Below, piece after piece: positions 16,679 to 26,094 of a DNA stretch of 64,000 nt. Source of the DNA: Sediminibacillus massiliensis (GTDB lineage: Bacteria; Bacillota; Bacilli; Bacillales; Amphibacillaceae); the NCBI RefSeq assembly GCF_900156915.1, contig NZ_LT732535.1, forward strand, positions 2,677,211-2,741,210, in the 5' to 3' direction. Numbering within the stretch: the first letter of the stretch is position 1; each line of letters opens with the position of its first letter. The notes beneath the pieces are model-generated. The model worked only from the letters and a program-made list of their open reading frames with translations. It made no database searches and was not told where the DNA came from. The translations under genes and the position numbers were made by a program.

Positions 16679-18130
16679 ATGAGCTTAGAGGCCTTGAACG
16701 AACAAGTGAAAAGGGATTTATCCTACTTAAACTTCGGGGGTCCGGACTGGGTCCGCCCACACAAACACCCGGAAGGGCACGTCTATGATGTAATAATCGT
16801 CGGAGGAGGACAAAGCGGATTGGCAGCTGCTTTCGGCTTACTACGGGAGCGCATTTCGAACATTCTTCTTATTGACGAGAATCCCGAGGGGCAGGAAGGT
16901 CCTTGGGACACTTATGCTCGTATGGAAACACTACGCACTCCGAAACATTTGACCTCTGTCGACTTGGGCATTCCGTCCCTTACCTACCGATCGTGGTGGG
17001 AAGCACAATTCGGCGCAAAAGGCTGGGAGGAGGTCGATAAGATTCCCCGAGGGGATTGGATGAACTATTTGAAATGGTATCGAAGCATCCTTAACTTGCC
17101 TCTAATTAACAATATGAAATTAAGTTTGATTGAACCGGAAGCTTATGGAATGTACCGTGTTCATGTTGAGAGAAATGGTTATCCTTCCTCCCCCCTTTTC
17201 GCCCGTAAAGTAATCCTGGCAACCGGCATTCAGGGCGGCGGTGAATGGCATGTACCTTCCATGATTTCCGACAAACTGCCACGCTCGTTATATGCCCACA
17301 CTTCTGAACGTATTGATTACAATAAACTAAAAGGCAAAAAGATTGGCATTCTTGGAGGGGGAGCCTCAGCTTTTGATAATGCCAACTATGCTCTCTCTAA
17401 AGGGGTTTCAGAAGCGCACGTTTTTGTCCGGCGTGAAAAGATGCAACGCATTAATCCGATACGGCAGATGGAAGTCTCCGGAATGATCGAACGGTTTCAT
17501 TCCTTGCCGGATTCTGATAAATACGATGCTATCAACCATTTCTTTAAACATAACCAACCGCCTACTAATGACACCTTTAACCGTGCATGTTCCTGGTCGG
17601 GATTTCATCTTCATTTAGGTTCACCATGGTTGGATGTTGAATCGTCGGATATAGGTGCAGTCGTAACAACGCCAAAAGGACAATTTTCTTTCGATTATTT
17701 GATTATCAGTACTGGTCTGGTAACTGATCCGGCATTGCGACCCGAATTAAAATTGGTAGAAAACTCGATTGCCCGTTGGGGAGATAAATATAAAGCACCG
17801 GCTGAATGTGCGAACCCTTTGCTCGATGCACATCCTTATCTAACACCGGGATTCGGACTACTAAGTCGGGATGATAAAGGAAAAAAGTCCTTACACGGTC
17901 TGTTCGCATTCAATTACTCAGCCTTAATCAGCTGTGGAATTGCCGCTTCCGCATTGTCCGGAATGAGATTTGGCATTCCAAAACTGGTTACAACTGTTGC
18001 CGATCAGCTTTTTCTCGACGATCGAGAAGAAATATTGGAAGACTTCTTTTCCTATAACGAAGAGGAATTTACCGGGGAATGGTCTAAACAAGAGGAGAAT
18101 ATTGATTTAGAAGCACTTCAAGGTAAATAA
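16679..18130 (+). CDS. FAD/NAD(P)-dependent oxidoreductase (FMO-like)
   Basis: A 483-residue two-dinucleotide-binding flavoprotein. The FAD site is VIIVGGGQSGLAAAF near residue 38, followed by IDENPEGQEGPWDTYARMETLRTPK. The NAD(P) site is KIGILGGGASAFDNANYAL near residue 222. The FAD-binding return motif is probably YLIISTGLVTDP near residue 340. The arrangement is that of flavin-containing monooxygenases or lysine/ornithine hydroxylase-like proteins. ATG at 16679 fits the GGTGAGG site 6 nt upstream better than the GTG at 16667. It is a single gene ending at a shared terminator. Substrate not predictable. Confidence 0.75.
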   Translation: MSLEALNEQVKRDLSYLNFGGPDWVRPHKHPEGHVYDVIIVGGGQSGLAAAFGLLRERISNILLIDENPEGQEGPWDTYARMETLRTPKHLTSVDLGIPSLTYRSWWEAQFGAKGWEEVDKIPRGDWMNYLKWYRSILNLPLINNMKLSLIEPEAYGMYRVHVERNGYPSSPLFARKVILATGIQGGGEWHVPSMISDKLPRSLYAHTSERIDYNKLKGKKIGILGGGASAFDNANYALSKGVSEAHVFVRREKMQRINPIRQMEVSGMIERFHSLPDSDKYDAINHFFKHNQPPTNDTFNRACSWSGFHLHLGSPWLDVESSDIGAVVTTPKGQFSFDYLIISTGLVTDPALRPELKLVENSIARWGDKYKAPAECANPLLDAHPYLTPGFGLLSRDDKGKKSLHGLFAFNYSALISCGIAASALSGMRFGIPKLVTTVADQLFLDDREEILEDFFSYNEEEFTGEWSKQEENIDLEALQGK

Positions 18131-18138
18131 AATCAAAC

Positions 18139-18176
18139 AAAAAACTTACCGTTCCATCATAAAGGTAAGTTTTTTG
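18139..18176. terminator. Bidirectional terminator between flavoprotein and aprX
   Basis: AAAAAACTTACC-GTTCC...-GGTAAGTTTTTT is symmetric and serves both convergent genes. Confidence 0.85.
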
Positions 18177-18185
18177 TCTGTTTAC

Positions 18186-19514
18186 CTATTGAGGAATTGA
18201 CCTCTCAGCATTGATATATCCGGCTCCATAGATATTACGGTCTTTACCTTCCCATAAATCCGCTCCACTCAGCAGCAGATCCTTCATGTCATCAGGCTGA
18301 AGCTCAGGATTATGCTGCTTCATCAATGCGACCACCCCGGCACATATCGGGGTTGCCATCGAGGTCCCGGACATTACAAAATATTCATCGCCTACACGAT
18401 TAGCTTTTTGCAATTTATCAATATAGGACCTTGGAGATCTTAAAGAAACGATGTTTACACCGGGAGCAAGTATATCTGGTTTGGCTATTCCATAAATGGT
18501 CGGTCCCCTGCTTGAAAAATCTGCAACATCGTCATCATCTTTTGTATCCGAAGTATCTCTGTCATCAAGTGCTCCCACTGTAATGACACGGTCACTTATG
18601 CCCGGACTGGAAATAGTACCGCTATCAGGTCCTTCGTTTCCTGCTGCAACACAGACAGTAATTCCCGCAGCCCAAGCCTCTTCTACCATTTGCACCATTG
18701 GGTCCAAATCTTCATTGGCAAAAGGTTGTGCAGAGCTTCCTAGCGACATACTGATGATATCAATTTTATTTTTTGGATTTTCTTCATTATATTGAATGCA
18801 CCAATCTACTCCTTCTATTACTGTGTCGAGGGAACCTGAGCCCCTTTTATCCAACACCTTCACACCTGTCAGAGTTGCTTCAGGTGCCGGTCCCTTATAG
18901 CGGGATGAGGAAGCCGACCCGTTACCAGCAGCATCGCCAGCACAGTGCGTTCCATGGCCATTGTCATCATATGGTTCTGTCCTTCCCTTGACCAAATCTT
19001 TAAATCCTGTAATTCGACCATTCAAATCTTGATGCGGGTGAATACCTGTATCAAGAATAGCGATATTGACTCCCTTTCCAGTCAATACTTGATTATCCCT
19101 TTTAACATTGCTGGCATTCGCTGATGGTACAGCCACATCGAGTAAGGCATGCACTTTCCGGTTTAAATGTACCTTCTTTACCCTGCTGCAAGTGGAAAGA
19201 ATCTCATTAAGACTGTTAGGAGTTACACGTGCACTACAGCAGCCTATTCTGGAAAAATGCCGTTTAATTTTATTTTTTCGATGCTTTTTCATTATTCCAT
19301 CAACTTGAGCGCAGCCTTCCAGATAACACTCTTTTTCGAATTCAATAATAACCGGAATATTACGACTTCTCCTCAGTGAACCTTCCAGAACTTTATGCAG
19401 AAAACACGGCATCCATTTAAATGGTTTATAAATGTTGAGGATTTCCTCCCGTAAAGGCCGATCCAACCTGCGGGCATTCGTCCTCGCCATTTGCACCATC
19501 GAGTAATTGAACAA
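18186..19514 (-). CDS. aprX: Subtilase-family intracellular serine protease AprX
   Basis: A 442-residue S8 peptidase with the same length and N-terminal region as B. subtilis AprX (MFNYSMVQM..., CFLHKVLE). Catalytic Asp is in ILDTGIHPHQDL (near residue 155), His in DDNGHGTHCAGD (near 188), Ser in MSGTSMATPICAG (near 385), with the oxyanion Asn in AAGNEGPDSG. No signal peptide is present, so it is predicted to be cytoplasmic. The start is TTG at 19514, set by GGGAGGGG 8 nt upstream. Monocistronic. AprX proteins are expressed in stationary phase and are dispensable; the native substrate is unknown. Confidence 0.93.
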   Translation of the reverse strand: MFNYSMVQMARTNARRLDRPLREEILNIYKPFKWMPCFLHKVLEGSLRRSRNIPVIIEFEKECYLEGCAQVDGIMKKHRKNKIKRHFSRIGCCSARVTPNSLNEILSTCSRVKKVHLNRKVHALLDVAVPSANASNVKRDNQVLTGKGVNIAILDTGIHPHQDLNGRITGFKDLVKGRTEPYDDNGHGTHCAGDAAGNGSASSSRYKGPAPEATLTGVKVLDKRGSGSLDTVIEGVDWCIQYNEENPKNKIDIISMSLGSSAQPFANEDLDPMVQMVEEAWAAGITVCVAAGNEGPDSGTISSPGISDRVITVGALDDRDTSDTKDDDDVADFSSRGPTIYGIAKPDILAPGVNIVSLRSPRSYIDKLQKANRVGDEYFVMSGTSMATPICAGVVALMKQHNPELQPDDMKDLLLSGADLWEGKDRNIYGAGYINAERSIPQ

Positions 19515-19870
19515 ATATTGCCCCTCCCTTCCTTTCGTTTACAGCAATTTATGAAAGAAGGGAAAGGCTTGGCACGGCATGTACCCTAACTACTATCAAA
19601 TGAGTTCAACATCCTTAGTACTAACTACCGAAAATTAAATTCTTTATAACTGAAAAAAAAAGGAAAGCGGACTTTTCCAATAAAAGTCCGCCAGTCTTGC
19701 AATATTCATGGCAAAAAAACAAAGGGGGGGATAAACATGAAATATAAGTTCATCTGTACTTAAGGGGAGGAGTTGATGTTTATTCGCAAGGTTTAGCGAG
19801 GAAAAAAAGGCTTGGTAAAAGGGAAAGGGATAGTTGGAAGATACCTTTTTTCCTATTGAAGATAAAAAAA
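19515..19870. other. Intergenic region with DUF202 terminator
   Basis: About 355 bp between aprX and the DUF202 gene. It holds the DUF202 terminator (19652-19692) and presumably the aprX promoter. Two minimal frames with strong ribosome sites (8 and 6 codons, 19737-19763 and 19776-19796, plus strand) are probably chance. Confidence 0.5.
19652..19692 (-). terminator. Terminator downstream of the DUF202 gene
   Basis: The minus strand has GGCGGACTTTT-ATTGG-AAAAGTCCGC followed by TTTCCTTTTTTTTT. Confidence 0.7.
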
Positions 19871-20146
19871 TTATTTCACAGCATTCTCGATAGATTTTCT
19901 GGAACGATAATAGCGATATACCCCTATCCAGAGGGTTATGAATCCTATTAGAACTGTAGCATAAGCAGTTAGTTCCAATTTTCTGCTCTCTCCGAAAAAT
20001 TCAATCAGTGCTGCTGCCCCTACAAAAAATGTCAAAGCTGTCCGAATAAAGGCTAGGAGGGTTCGATCATTGGCTAATCTTGTCCTTTCCTTGGCAAGTA
20101 TGTCCCTCGCGGCAGCAGTATGTTCCTTATTTGTATTTCCGCTCAT
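19871..20146 (-). CDS. DUF202 (YidH-type) small membrane protein
   Basis: A 91-residue protein of the DUF202 family. A cytoplasmic N-terminus carries the conserved LAKERTRLANDRTLLAFIRTAL segment, followed by two or three hydrophobic helices and the typical YRYYRSRK tail. Function is not known; members are short inner-membrane proteins and occur as domains of VTC-type complexes in eukaryotes. ATG at 20146 is chosen for its GAAAGGAGCG site; the longer frame lacks one. It sits next to the molybdopterin oxidoreductase gene but is probably transcribed separately. Confidence 0.8.
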   Translation of the reverse strand: MSGNTNKEHTAAARDILAKERTRLANDRTLLAFIRTALTFFVGAAALIEFFGESRKLELTAYATVLIGFITLWIGVYRYYRSRKSIENAVK

Positions 20147-20222
20147 TTTACCGCTCCTTTCTTCTAACAATAATAATAGTATAGCTTTAGCTGTGAAAAA
20201 CAATCAGAAAACAAGAAGAGTG

Positions 20223-20262
20223 ATAGACAAACAGACGGTTGTCCATCACTCTGGCCTAAAAC
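20223..20262 (-). terminator. Probable terminator after the molybdopterin oxidoreductase gene
   Basis: The minus strand has AGAGTGATGGACA...TGTCTATCACTCT, a long stem, with only a broken T run (TCTTGTTTTC). Confidence 0.5.
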
Positions 20263-20267
20263 GTTGG

Positions 20268-22502
20268 TTATCCCACTTTTTCCAATCGGCAACTTGCATG
20301 TTTCAAGACCGGTTGGTGAGAAAGAGGGTCCACTTCATCCATCGTCATTTCGTTAGGAGTTTGTTCTCCTTCAAAGTTTCCATAATGGAATGGTACAAAT
20401 ACTTCCCCTTTGTTCATCTTATTTCCTACTTTTGCGGGCACTTCGACTTTACCACGTGGAGACACGATCCGTACTTGGTCGCCTTCCCTGATTGATAAAT
20501 GCCTGGCATCTTCCTCATTGATTTCCACAAAAACCTGTGGCGCTTTTTCTTCCATCTCCGGCATTCTGCCCGTTTTTGTCCTGGTATGCCAATGCCATAC
20601 CAGACGTCCGGTATTCAGCCAGAATGGGTACTCGCTCTGAGGCGCTTCCGAAGGCCCTCCATAACGGGTTACCTGAAACATCGCTTTCCCATCCGGGTCC
20701 ATTTCTTTAAATTCCTCTTTCGACAATGGTCTACCTGTAAAGGTATTTTTCCCGAAGCTTTGACAATATTCCGTTTCGGTAGGAAAGTGAAAATCTTCAT
20801 ATAGCCTTGTTTTTCCTTCAGGGTTTTCTTTGGTGCACGGCCAGCGAATGCCGTTTTCTTTTTCCAGCCGTTCATAGGTCATCCCCGTCATGTCGCTCGG
20901 ACGGCCTTCTGAAACCCGTTTCCATTCTTCAAATGCCTCTTCAGGCGTATTATAGCCAATTAAAGGATTACCTTCTTTGTCTTGGAAACCCATCCGATTC
21001 GCATAATCGACAAGGATTTCAAAATCGGACTTAACCCCTTCTGGCGGTTCTACTGCTTTGCGCAATAAGTTGATCGTTCTGTCGGCATTCTCCATCGTCC
21101 CTTCTTTTTCTCCCCACATCGCAGGAGGAAGGATGACATCCGCTACTTCACTTGTTTCTGTCAGAAATGGATCCTGTACGACCAGGAATACTTTTTCCAA
21201 CGCTTTTCGTGCCCGCCCTTTGTTAGGCAGGGAGACAAGCGGATTCGTATGGATGTTCCAGAAGAATTGGATTTGCCCCTTTTCTATCAACTCGATTTGT
21301 TTGATGATATCCTTATTCGGTCCGATTTCCAAATCCTCTTCTCTTACATTCCATAGCTCGGCAATCTCTTTAATATGGGTCGGATTATTAGGATTTCGGT
21401 TGGCCGGGTATGTTCCGACTCCCCCTACTGTCCGGTTTGCCGAGGAACTTGGCTGACCTGCCATATGAAGAGGTCCGCACCCTTCTTTGCCAATTAACCC
21501 TCTCATCAGATGGATATTGTTAATTGCAACACAGGATGCAGTTGCATCACTGCTTTGAAACGCACCCTGTAAGGTGGTGGAAACCAATGTGTTCGTTTTA
21601 CCGAGTTTTTCGGCAGCAAGATTAATCTTATCTGCAGGCAGACCGGTAATCGAGCTCGCTTTATCGATGCTCCAATTTTCCAGCTCTTTTTGGAGGGAAT
21701 CAAATTGGATGGTGTGATTCTGAATGAAATCAGGATCGATCCAGTTGTGTTCGATAAGTTGCTCTTGAATGCAATTCAGCAGGGCAAGATTAGTGCCGGG
21801 CTTTAAATCCAAATGTAAATCCGCTTCTTCCGCTGTCGGCGTTTTTCTTGGATCAACAACAATTAAGTAAGGTTTGCCGGTCGCTTTTTTCCTTGTTAGG
21901 ATTCTATCCCATAACACCGTCCCCGTTTCGGCAGGATTATGTCCAAACAACATGATGGTATCTGCTTTGTCAACGTCATCAAATGAGGCAGGTACGCCAT
22001 CTGAACCGAAAGATTCGATCAAACACCATTCGGTGGTAGCTGTACACAATCTCGTATTGGCATCAAGAAGATGTGTTTTCAATCCGGCTCTGCCGATTTT
22101 TCCGATAGTATAATAATCTTCCAGAAAACCTTGACCTGTCGAGTAGATGGAAACACCATCACCGCCTTTTTCCTTGAGAGCCTGCTTGGATTTTCTCACA
22201 ACCAGTTCCATTGCTTCATCCCAGCTTGCCGGTTCAAGCTCTCCCGCCGAATTCCTGATCAACGGAGTCAACACACGATCTTCACTGTTATTGGGAATCC
22301 ATTGATATTTAGCTTTTGGATCCAGCCTTCCTTTGTTGATGGAATGCTCATTGATTCCCCTTATACCGACAATTTTGTCATCTTTGACAGCTATATCTGT
22401 CCCACATCCTACTGAACATAAGTTACATGTACTGTGGACCCATTTATCAACATCCGCGCCTTCTGCAGTAACTTGGTCCTGTCTTATGTCTCTTCTGTCC
22501 AT
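20268..22502 (-). CDS. Molybdopterin oxidoreductase with an incomplete Fe-S motif
   Basis: A 744-residue enzyme of the nitrate reductase/formate dehydrogenase (DMSO reductase) superfamily. Cys26, 29 and 33 (CNLCSVGC) supply three ligands of the N-terminal [4Fe-4S] cluster, but the expected fourth ligand (usually GxLCxKG) reads GRLDPKA with Asp61. The predicted Mo ligand is Cys153 in NTRLCTATTEW. Other family blocks are LFGHNPAETGTVLW, VVDPRKTPTAEEADLHL and the C-terminal NTGRLVWHWHTRTKTGR molybdopterin-binding region. There is no Tat signal, so it is cytoplasmic. ATG at 22502 has AAAGGAG 7 nt upstream. The stop of the upstream gene is at 22505, so the two are coupled. Nitrate reductase or formate dehydrogenase activity are the main alternatives. 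Confidence 0.8.
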   Translation of the reverse strand: MDRRDIRQDQVTAEGADVDKWVHSTCNLCSVGCGTDIAVKDDKIVGIRGINEHSINKGRLDPKAKYQWIPNNSEDRVLTPLIRNSAGELEPASWDEAMELVVRKSKQALKEKGGDGVSIYSTGQGFLEDYYTIGKIGRAGLKTHLLDANTRLCTATTEWCLIESFGSDGVPASFDDVDKADTIMLFGHNPAETGTVLWDRILTRKKATGKPYLIVVDPRKTPTAEEADLHLDLKPGTNLALLNCIQEQLIEHNWIDPDFIQNHTIQFDSLQKELENWSIDKASSITGLPADKINLAAEKLGKTNTLVSTTLQGAFQSSDATASCVAINNIHLMRGLIGKEGCGPLHMAGQPSSSANRTVGGVGTYPANRNPNNPTHIKEIAELWNVREEDLEIGPNKDIIKQIELIEKGQIQFFWNIHTNPLVSLPNKGRARKALEKVFLVVQDPFLTETSEVADVILPPAMWGEKEGTMENADRTINLLRKAVEPPEGVKSDFEILVDYANRMGFQDKEGNPLIGYNTPEEAFEEWKRVSEGRPSDMTGMTYERLEKENGIRWPCTKENPEGKTRLYEDFHFPTETEYCQSFGKNTFTGRPLSKEEFKEMDPDGKAMFQVTRYGGPSEAPQSEYPFWLNTGRLVWHWHTRTKTGRMPEMEEKAPQVFVEINEEDARHLSIREGDQVRIVSPRGKVEVPAKVGNKMNKGEVFVPFHYGNFEGEQTPNEMTMDEVDPLSHQPVLKHASCRLEKVG

Positions 22503-22504
22503 TG

Positions 22505-22948
22505 TCATTCTCCTTTCCTGGCTTGTTCCCGATATAACGCCGGAACAACGAACCTCATTTTCTCCCATCCACCGGCCATTTCTTCTATGAATGGAACTAC
22601 CTCCTCCAGTTCTGTTTTCATTCTTTGCATATCTTTTTCCAGTTCTTCCAGCTCTTCTTGATTCACCCAATTGTTTTGGCTGGAAACTCTCTTCCATTGT
22701 TCAAACAAGAGTTTATCCGTTTCATCCGCCCGATAGATAACACTGAGGTTTTTGTGTAGTTCTTCGGTCATCGAAGGTTCTTGTTTCAGTTCCGACAATG
22801 TGTTATGGATTGCTTCCTTTTTTTCCTGGAGTATTTCCGTGTACCTGTCTTCCATAGGATTTTTTAAAACGGGGTTCTGTTGCAATACCCTGTCAGCCAG
22901 TCCCTCCACAATTTTTAAGTGATAGGCCATTTCTGCTGCAGCATTCAT
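22505..22948 (-). CDS. Unknown helical protein coupled to the molybdopterin oxidoreductase
   Basis: A 147-residue protein, mostly predicted helix, rich in Glu and Lys with heptad-like stretches (for example NQEELEELEKDMQRMKTELEEVV). It has no cysteines and no signal peptide. ATG at 22948 follows a perfect AAAGGAGG site. The ribosome site of the next gene lies within its last codons, so both proteins are probably made in fixed ratio. I do not recognise the family. By position it may be a chaperone or structural subunit of the oxidoreductase, comparable in role to DUF1641 beside the other enzyme; this is inference. Confidence 0.65.
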   Translation of the reverse strand: MNAAAEMAYHLKIVEGLADRVLQQNPVLKNPMEDRYTEILQEKKEAIHNTLSELKQEPSMTEELHKNLSVIYRADETDKLLFEQWKRVSSQNNWVNQEELEELEKDMQRMKTELEEVVPFIEEMAGGWEKMRFVVPALYREQARKGE

Positions 22949-23266
22949 TCAAATAACCTCCTTTCATGATTTACTTCTAGCTCTTAGGGGCCTTGTTAAG
23001 AAAGTTCCCGACCGACTCTCTTTTAAACCATATATATTTAGGTAGAAACTAGTAGAAAACAGTAGGTATCCATACATGCAAACCTTGCCGGATCATCCGG
23101 TTGTGTTAGATGAATGATAATCGGGAAAAGAAATGAGAGATGGGGCTTGAATTCAAGCTCCTAACTATTAATCCGTGTCTCTCTAGTGCTACACTTATAA
23201 TAGACTTATTCTCTCTGTGAGAATCAAGCAAAGAGACAATAGGAAAACTTAAAAGGAGTGGAAAAG
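22949..23266. other. Divergent promoter region of fda and the oxidoreductase pair
   Basis: About 315 bp without a gene. A TATAAT at 23199-23204 (after CTACACT) probably belongs to the aldolase promoter; a good -35 was not found. No operator was recognised. Confidence 0.4.
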
Positions 23267-24160
23267 ATGAACAACAGCCAATTCGACAAAATTAAGAATG
23301 GAAAAGGATTTATCGCTGCCCTTGATCAAAGTGGCGGAAGTACTCCGAAAGCTTTGGCAGAATATGGTGTGCCGGAGTCTTCCTACTCGAATGAAGACGA
23401 AATGTTCGACCTTGTGCACGAAATGAGGACTCGAATTATTACGTCACCTGCTTTTGATTCAGCACACATCCTTGGAGCGATTTTATTCGAACAAACAATG
23501 GACCGTGAAATCGAAGGTAAATTTACAGGTGATTATCTTGCGGAAGAGAAAGGAATAGTACCTTTCTTGAAAGTGGATAAAGGCTTGGCGGAAGAAGAGA
23601 ATGGCGTCCAATTGATGAAGCCGATTCATGATCTGGATGAAACACTAGGTCGTGCTACCGATCGCCATATCTTCGGGACGAAGATGCGTTCTGTCATTAA
23701 GGAACCAAATCCTACCGGTATCAAAGCCGTTGTCGATCAACAATTTGATATAGGGAAAAAAATCATTGCATCCGGTTTAGTCCCGATTATCGAACCGGAA
23801 GTAGATGTTTACAGCAAGGATAAACAAAAATCAGAAGAAATCCTCCGCGAAGAAATCATCGAGCACCTAAACGGATTGTCAGAAGAAGAAAATGTGATGT
23901 TGAAGCTGTCTATTCCGACACAACCAAATGCTTATAAAGAGTTGATCGAACATCCTCGTGTCGTACGAGTAGTTGCCCTTTCAGGAGGTTATTCACGCGA
24001 AGAAGCAAACGAGAGATTGAAAGAAAATGATGGCCTGATAGCCAGCTTCTCCCGTGCCTTGGCAGCAGACTTGAGCGCCGGCCAATCTGATGAAGAATTT
24101 AATTCAGCCCTTCAGGAAGCAGTAAATTCCATTTATGATGCTTCTGTTAACAAAAAATAG
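23267..24160 (+). CDS. fda: Fructose-bisphosphate aldolase class I
   Basis: A 297-residue Schiff-base aldolase of the bacterial class I type known from Staphylococcus and other Firmicutes. It opens with [19 protein letters not shown] (residues 9-27). The lysine in [10 protein letters not shown] near residue 212 is the likely Schiff-base residue, and [14 protein letters not shown] contributes phosphate binding. It splits fructose-1,6-bisphosphate into glyceraldehyde-3-phosphate and DHAP without metal. ATG at 23267 is 9 nt after AAAAGGAG; a GTG at 23258 overlaps that site. Monocistronic with two downstream hairpins. Confidence 0.93.
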   Translation: MNNSQFDKIKNGKGFIAALDQSGGSTPKALAEYGVPESSYSNEDEMFDLVHEMRTRIITSPAFDSAHILGAILFEQTMDREIEGKFTGDYLAEEKGIVPFLKVDKGLAEEENGVQLMKPIHDLDETLGRATDRHIFGTKMRSVIKEPNPTGIKAVVDQQFDIGKKIIASGLVPIIEPEVDVYSKDKQKSEEILREEIIEHLNGLSEEENVMLKLSIPTQPNAYKELIEHPRVVRVVALSGGYSREEANERLKENDGLIASFSRALAADLSAGQSDEEFNSALQEAVNSIYDASVNKK

Positions 24161-24168
24161 ATAAACTT

Positions 24169-24207
24169 AGAAGCCAGCGGTTTATTATAGGACGCTGGCT
24201 TCTCTTC
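24169..24207 (+). terminator. Terminator after fda
   Basis: AGAAGCCAGCG...CGCTGGCTTCT stem with a weak T-rich tail (TCTTCT). Confidence 0.6.
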
Positions 24208-24240
24208 TAGAAACATGGTGATGAGTAGTCTATATAAATG

Positions 24241-24275
24241 AAAAGGCTCCTGACGCATGTGTCAGGAGCTTTTTC
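24241..24275. terminator. Second hairpin, terminator for mqo (bidirectional)
   Basis: AAAAGGCTCCTGACGC-ATGT-GTCAGGAGCTTTTT, placed between convergent fda and mqo. Confidence 0.8.
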
Positions 24276-24288
24276 GCAAAATAAATTT

Positions 24289-25791
24289 TCAACTATACAC
24301 TGGTTCTTTTTTTTCACTTAAACCTAGAGTTTCTGCTGTAGAAGCATGTACTTCATGGAACAGCTGTGGGTTATCCACTAGTGACACGCCATACGATGGA
24401 ATCATTTCTTTAATCTTCTCTCCCCAACCCTTCATTTCTTGTGGGAAGCATCTTCCGAGTAAATCGATCATAACATGGACGGCAGTAGAAGCACCCGGTG
24501 AAGCGCCAAGCAAAGCAGCTACCGATCCGTCAGCAGCGCTCACCACTTCTGTTCCGAACTGCAATGTTCCTTTGCCGCCTTCGGTATCCTTGATTACTTG
24601 GACACGCTGGCCTGCGACCACTATATCCCAATCCTCTGCTCTGGCGTTCGGAATGAACTCACGTAATTCTTCCAGGCGTTTCTCATCTGATAACATGACT
24701 TGTTGAATCAGATATTTTGTCAACTTCATTTCTTTTATACCTGCGGACAACATAGTAACAAGATTGTTCGGTTTGACCGATCCAATTAGATCCAAATTGG
24801 AACCTGTTTTCAAAAATTTTGGCGAAAAGCCGGCAAACGGCCCGAACAACAACGTTTTCTTATTGCCTATATACCTCGTATCAAGATGCGGAACAGACAT
24901 TGGAGGTGCGCCGACTTTAGCTTTTCCATACACCTTTGCATGGTGTTGCTCTACCACTTCCGGGTTGTTGCATACCATGAATAAACCGCTTACCGGAAAA
25001 CCGCCAATATGCTTCGACTCCGGAATGCCGGTTTTTTGAAGTAAAGGCAGACTACCTCCGCCTCCGCCGATGAAGACGAATTTCGCGGTGTGGTATTCGA
25101 TCTTTCCATTATCAATATCATGGACCTTCACTTCCCATGATCCATCACTGGTACGCTTTATATCTTCTACACTATGCTTATAGTTTACGACTACGTCTGT
25201 ACTTTCAAGGTGCTCGAACATCCTTCGTGTCAAGGCACCGAAATTGACATCGGTTCCAGAATCGATTTTTGTCGCCGCTTTCTTTTCATTTCCTGTACGG
25301 CCTTCCATGATTAACGGCAACCATTCTTTTAACTTATCGTCATCCTCCGTATATTCCATTCCTTCAAACAACGGGGTCTGTGATAGCGCTTCAAATCGCT
25401 TTTTTAAAAAAAGGGCATTTTCTTCCCCATGTACGAGACTTATGTGCGGCAGTGGCTTGATGAAGTCTTCTGGTTTATTAATTAGGTTGTTGTTAACAAG
25501 ATAGGACCAAAACTGTCTGGAAAGCTGAAACTGTTCATTGATCTTTATTGCTTTACTGATATCTATAGACCCGTCTGCTTTTTCAGATGTATAGTTAAGT
25601 TCGCACAGTGCAGAATGGCCAGTCCCGGCATTATTCCACTCATTAGAGCTTTCTTCTCCTGCATTTGCGAGTTTCTCGAATACGGTGATTTCCCAATCCG
25701 GTTCTAACTCTTTTAACAAAGATCCCAAAGTCGCACTCATGACTCCGGCACCGATTAAAATTACGTCTGTTTTCTTCTGTACGCTGCTCAT
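24289..25791 (-). CDS. mqo: Malate:quinone oxidoreductase
   Basis: A 500-residue FAD enzyme of full length. The FAD-binding motif is [15 protein letters not shown] (residues 9-23). Mqo blocks follow: [29 protein letters not shown] and [15 protein letters not shown], and near the C-end [17 protein letters not shown]. It is a peripheral membrane enzyme that oxidises malate to oxaloacetate and passes electrons to the quinone pool, in the citric acid cycle. ATG at 25791 follows AAGGAAGG. Single gene. Confidence 0.95.
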   Translation of the reverse strand: MSSVQKKTDVILIGAGVMSATLGSLLKELEPDWEITVFEKLANAGEESSNEWNNAGTGHSALCELNYTSEKADGSIDISKAIKINEQFQLSRQFWSYLVNNNLINKPEDFIKPLPHISLVHGEENALFLKKRFEALSQTPLFEGMEYTEDDDKLKEWLPLIMEGRTGNEKKAATKIDSGTDVNFGALTRRMFEHLESTDVVVNYKHSVEDIKRTSDGSWEVKVHDIDNGKIEYHTAKFVFIGGGGGSLPLLQKTGIPESKHIGGFPVSGLFMVCNNPEVVEQHHAKVYGKAKVGAPPMSVPHLDTRYIGNKKTLLFGPFAGFSPKFLKTGSNLDLIGSVKPNNLVTMLSAGIKEMKLTKYLIQQVMLSDEKRLEELREFIPNARAEDWDIVVAGQRVQVIKDTEGGKGTLQFGTEVVSAADGSVAALLGASPGASTAVHVMIDLLGRCFPQEMKGWGEKIKEMIPSYGVSLVDNPQLFHEVHASTAETLGLSEKKEPVYS

Positions 25792-26094
25792 TATACCCTT
25801 CCTTATCGTCTATATTTGAAAAAGAGGAGGCACTCCTGCTCAGGCATCCAATAAAGGGCCCCCATCTAGTAACACAACTTCTCCATATAGATACAATCTT
25901 TTCCAATCTATTATAATATCTTACAAGGCAAAATATCTACTTTTCTGATAATTATAACCTATTTATGGATGATATAAAAGGGGCAGGCATACTTTAGAAA
26001 GCTTTCAAACACTGACTGATAAACAAATACCAAACCGCCTCCCTTTCAAGGAAGCAGTTTTGCATCTTATAAAAGGTACTCATTTCGGCATATC
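25792..26094. other. Intergenic region upstream of mqo
   Basis: About 300 bp; holds the mqo promoter region and a weak hairpin (26030-26062) after the siderophore-binding gene. Nothing else recognised. Confidence 0.4.
26030..26062 (-). terminator. Weak terminator after the siderophore-binding gene
   Basis: The minus strand reads AAAACTGCTTCCTTGAAAGGGAGGCGGTTT, a long stem without a strong T run. Confidence 0.4.

Noticed and set aside
19737-19796. Two micro-ORFs (8 and 6 codons) with strong ribosome sites
   Set aside because: No downstream gene on the same strand to regulate, and they are antisense to the 3' untranslated region of the DUF202 gene; probably chance, though the ribosome sites are striking.
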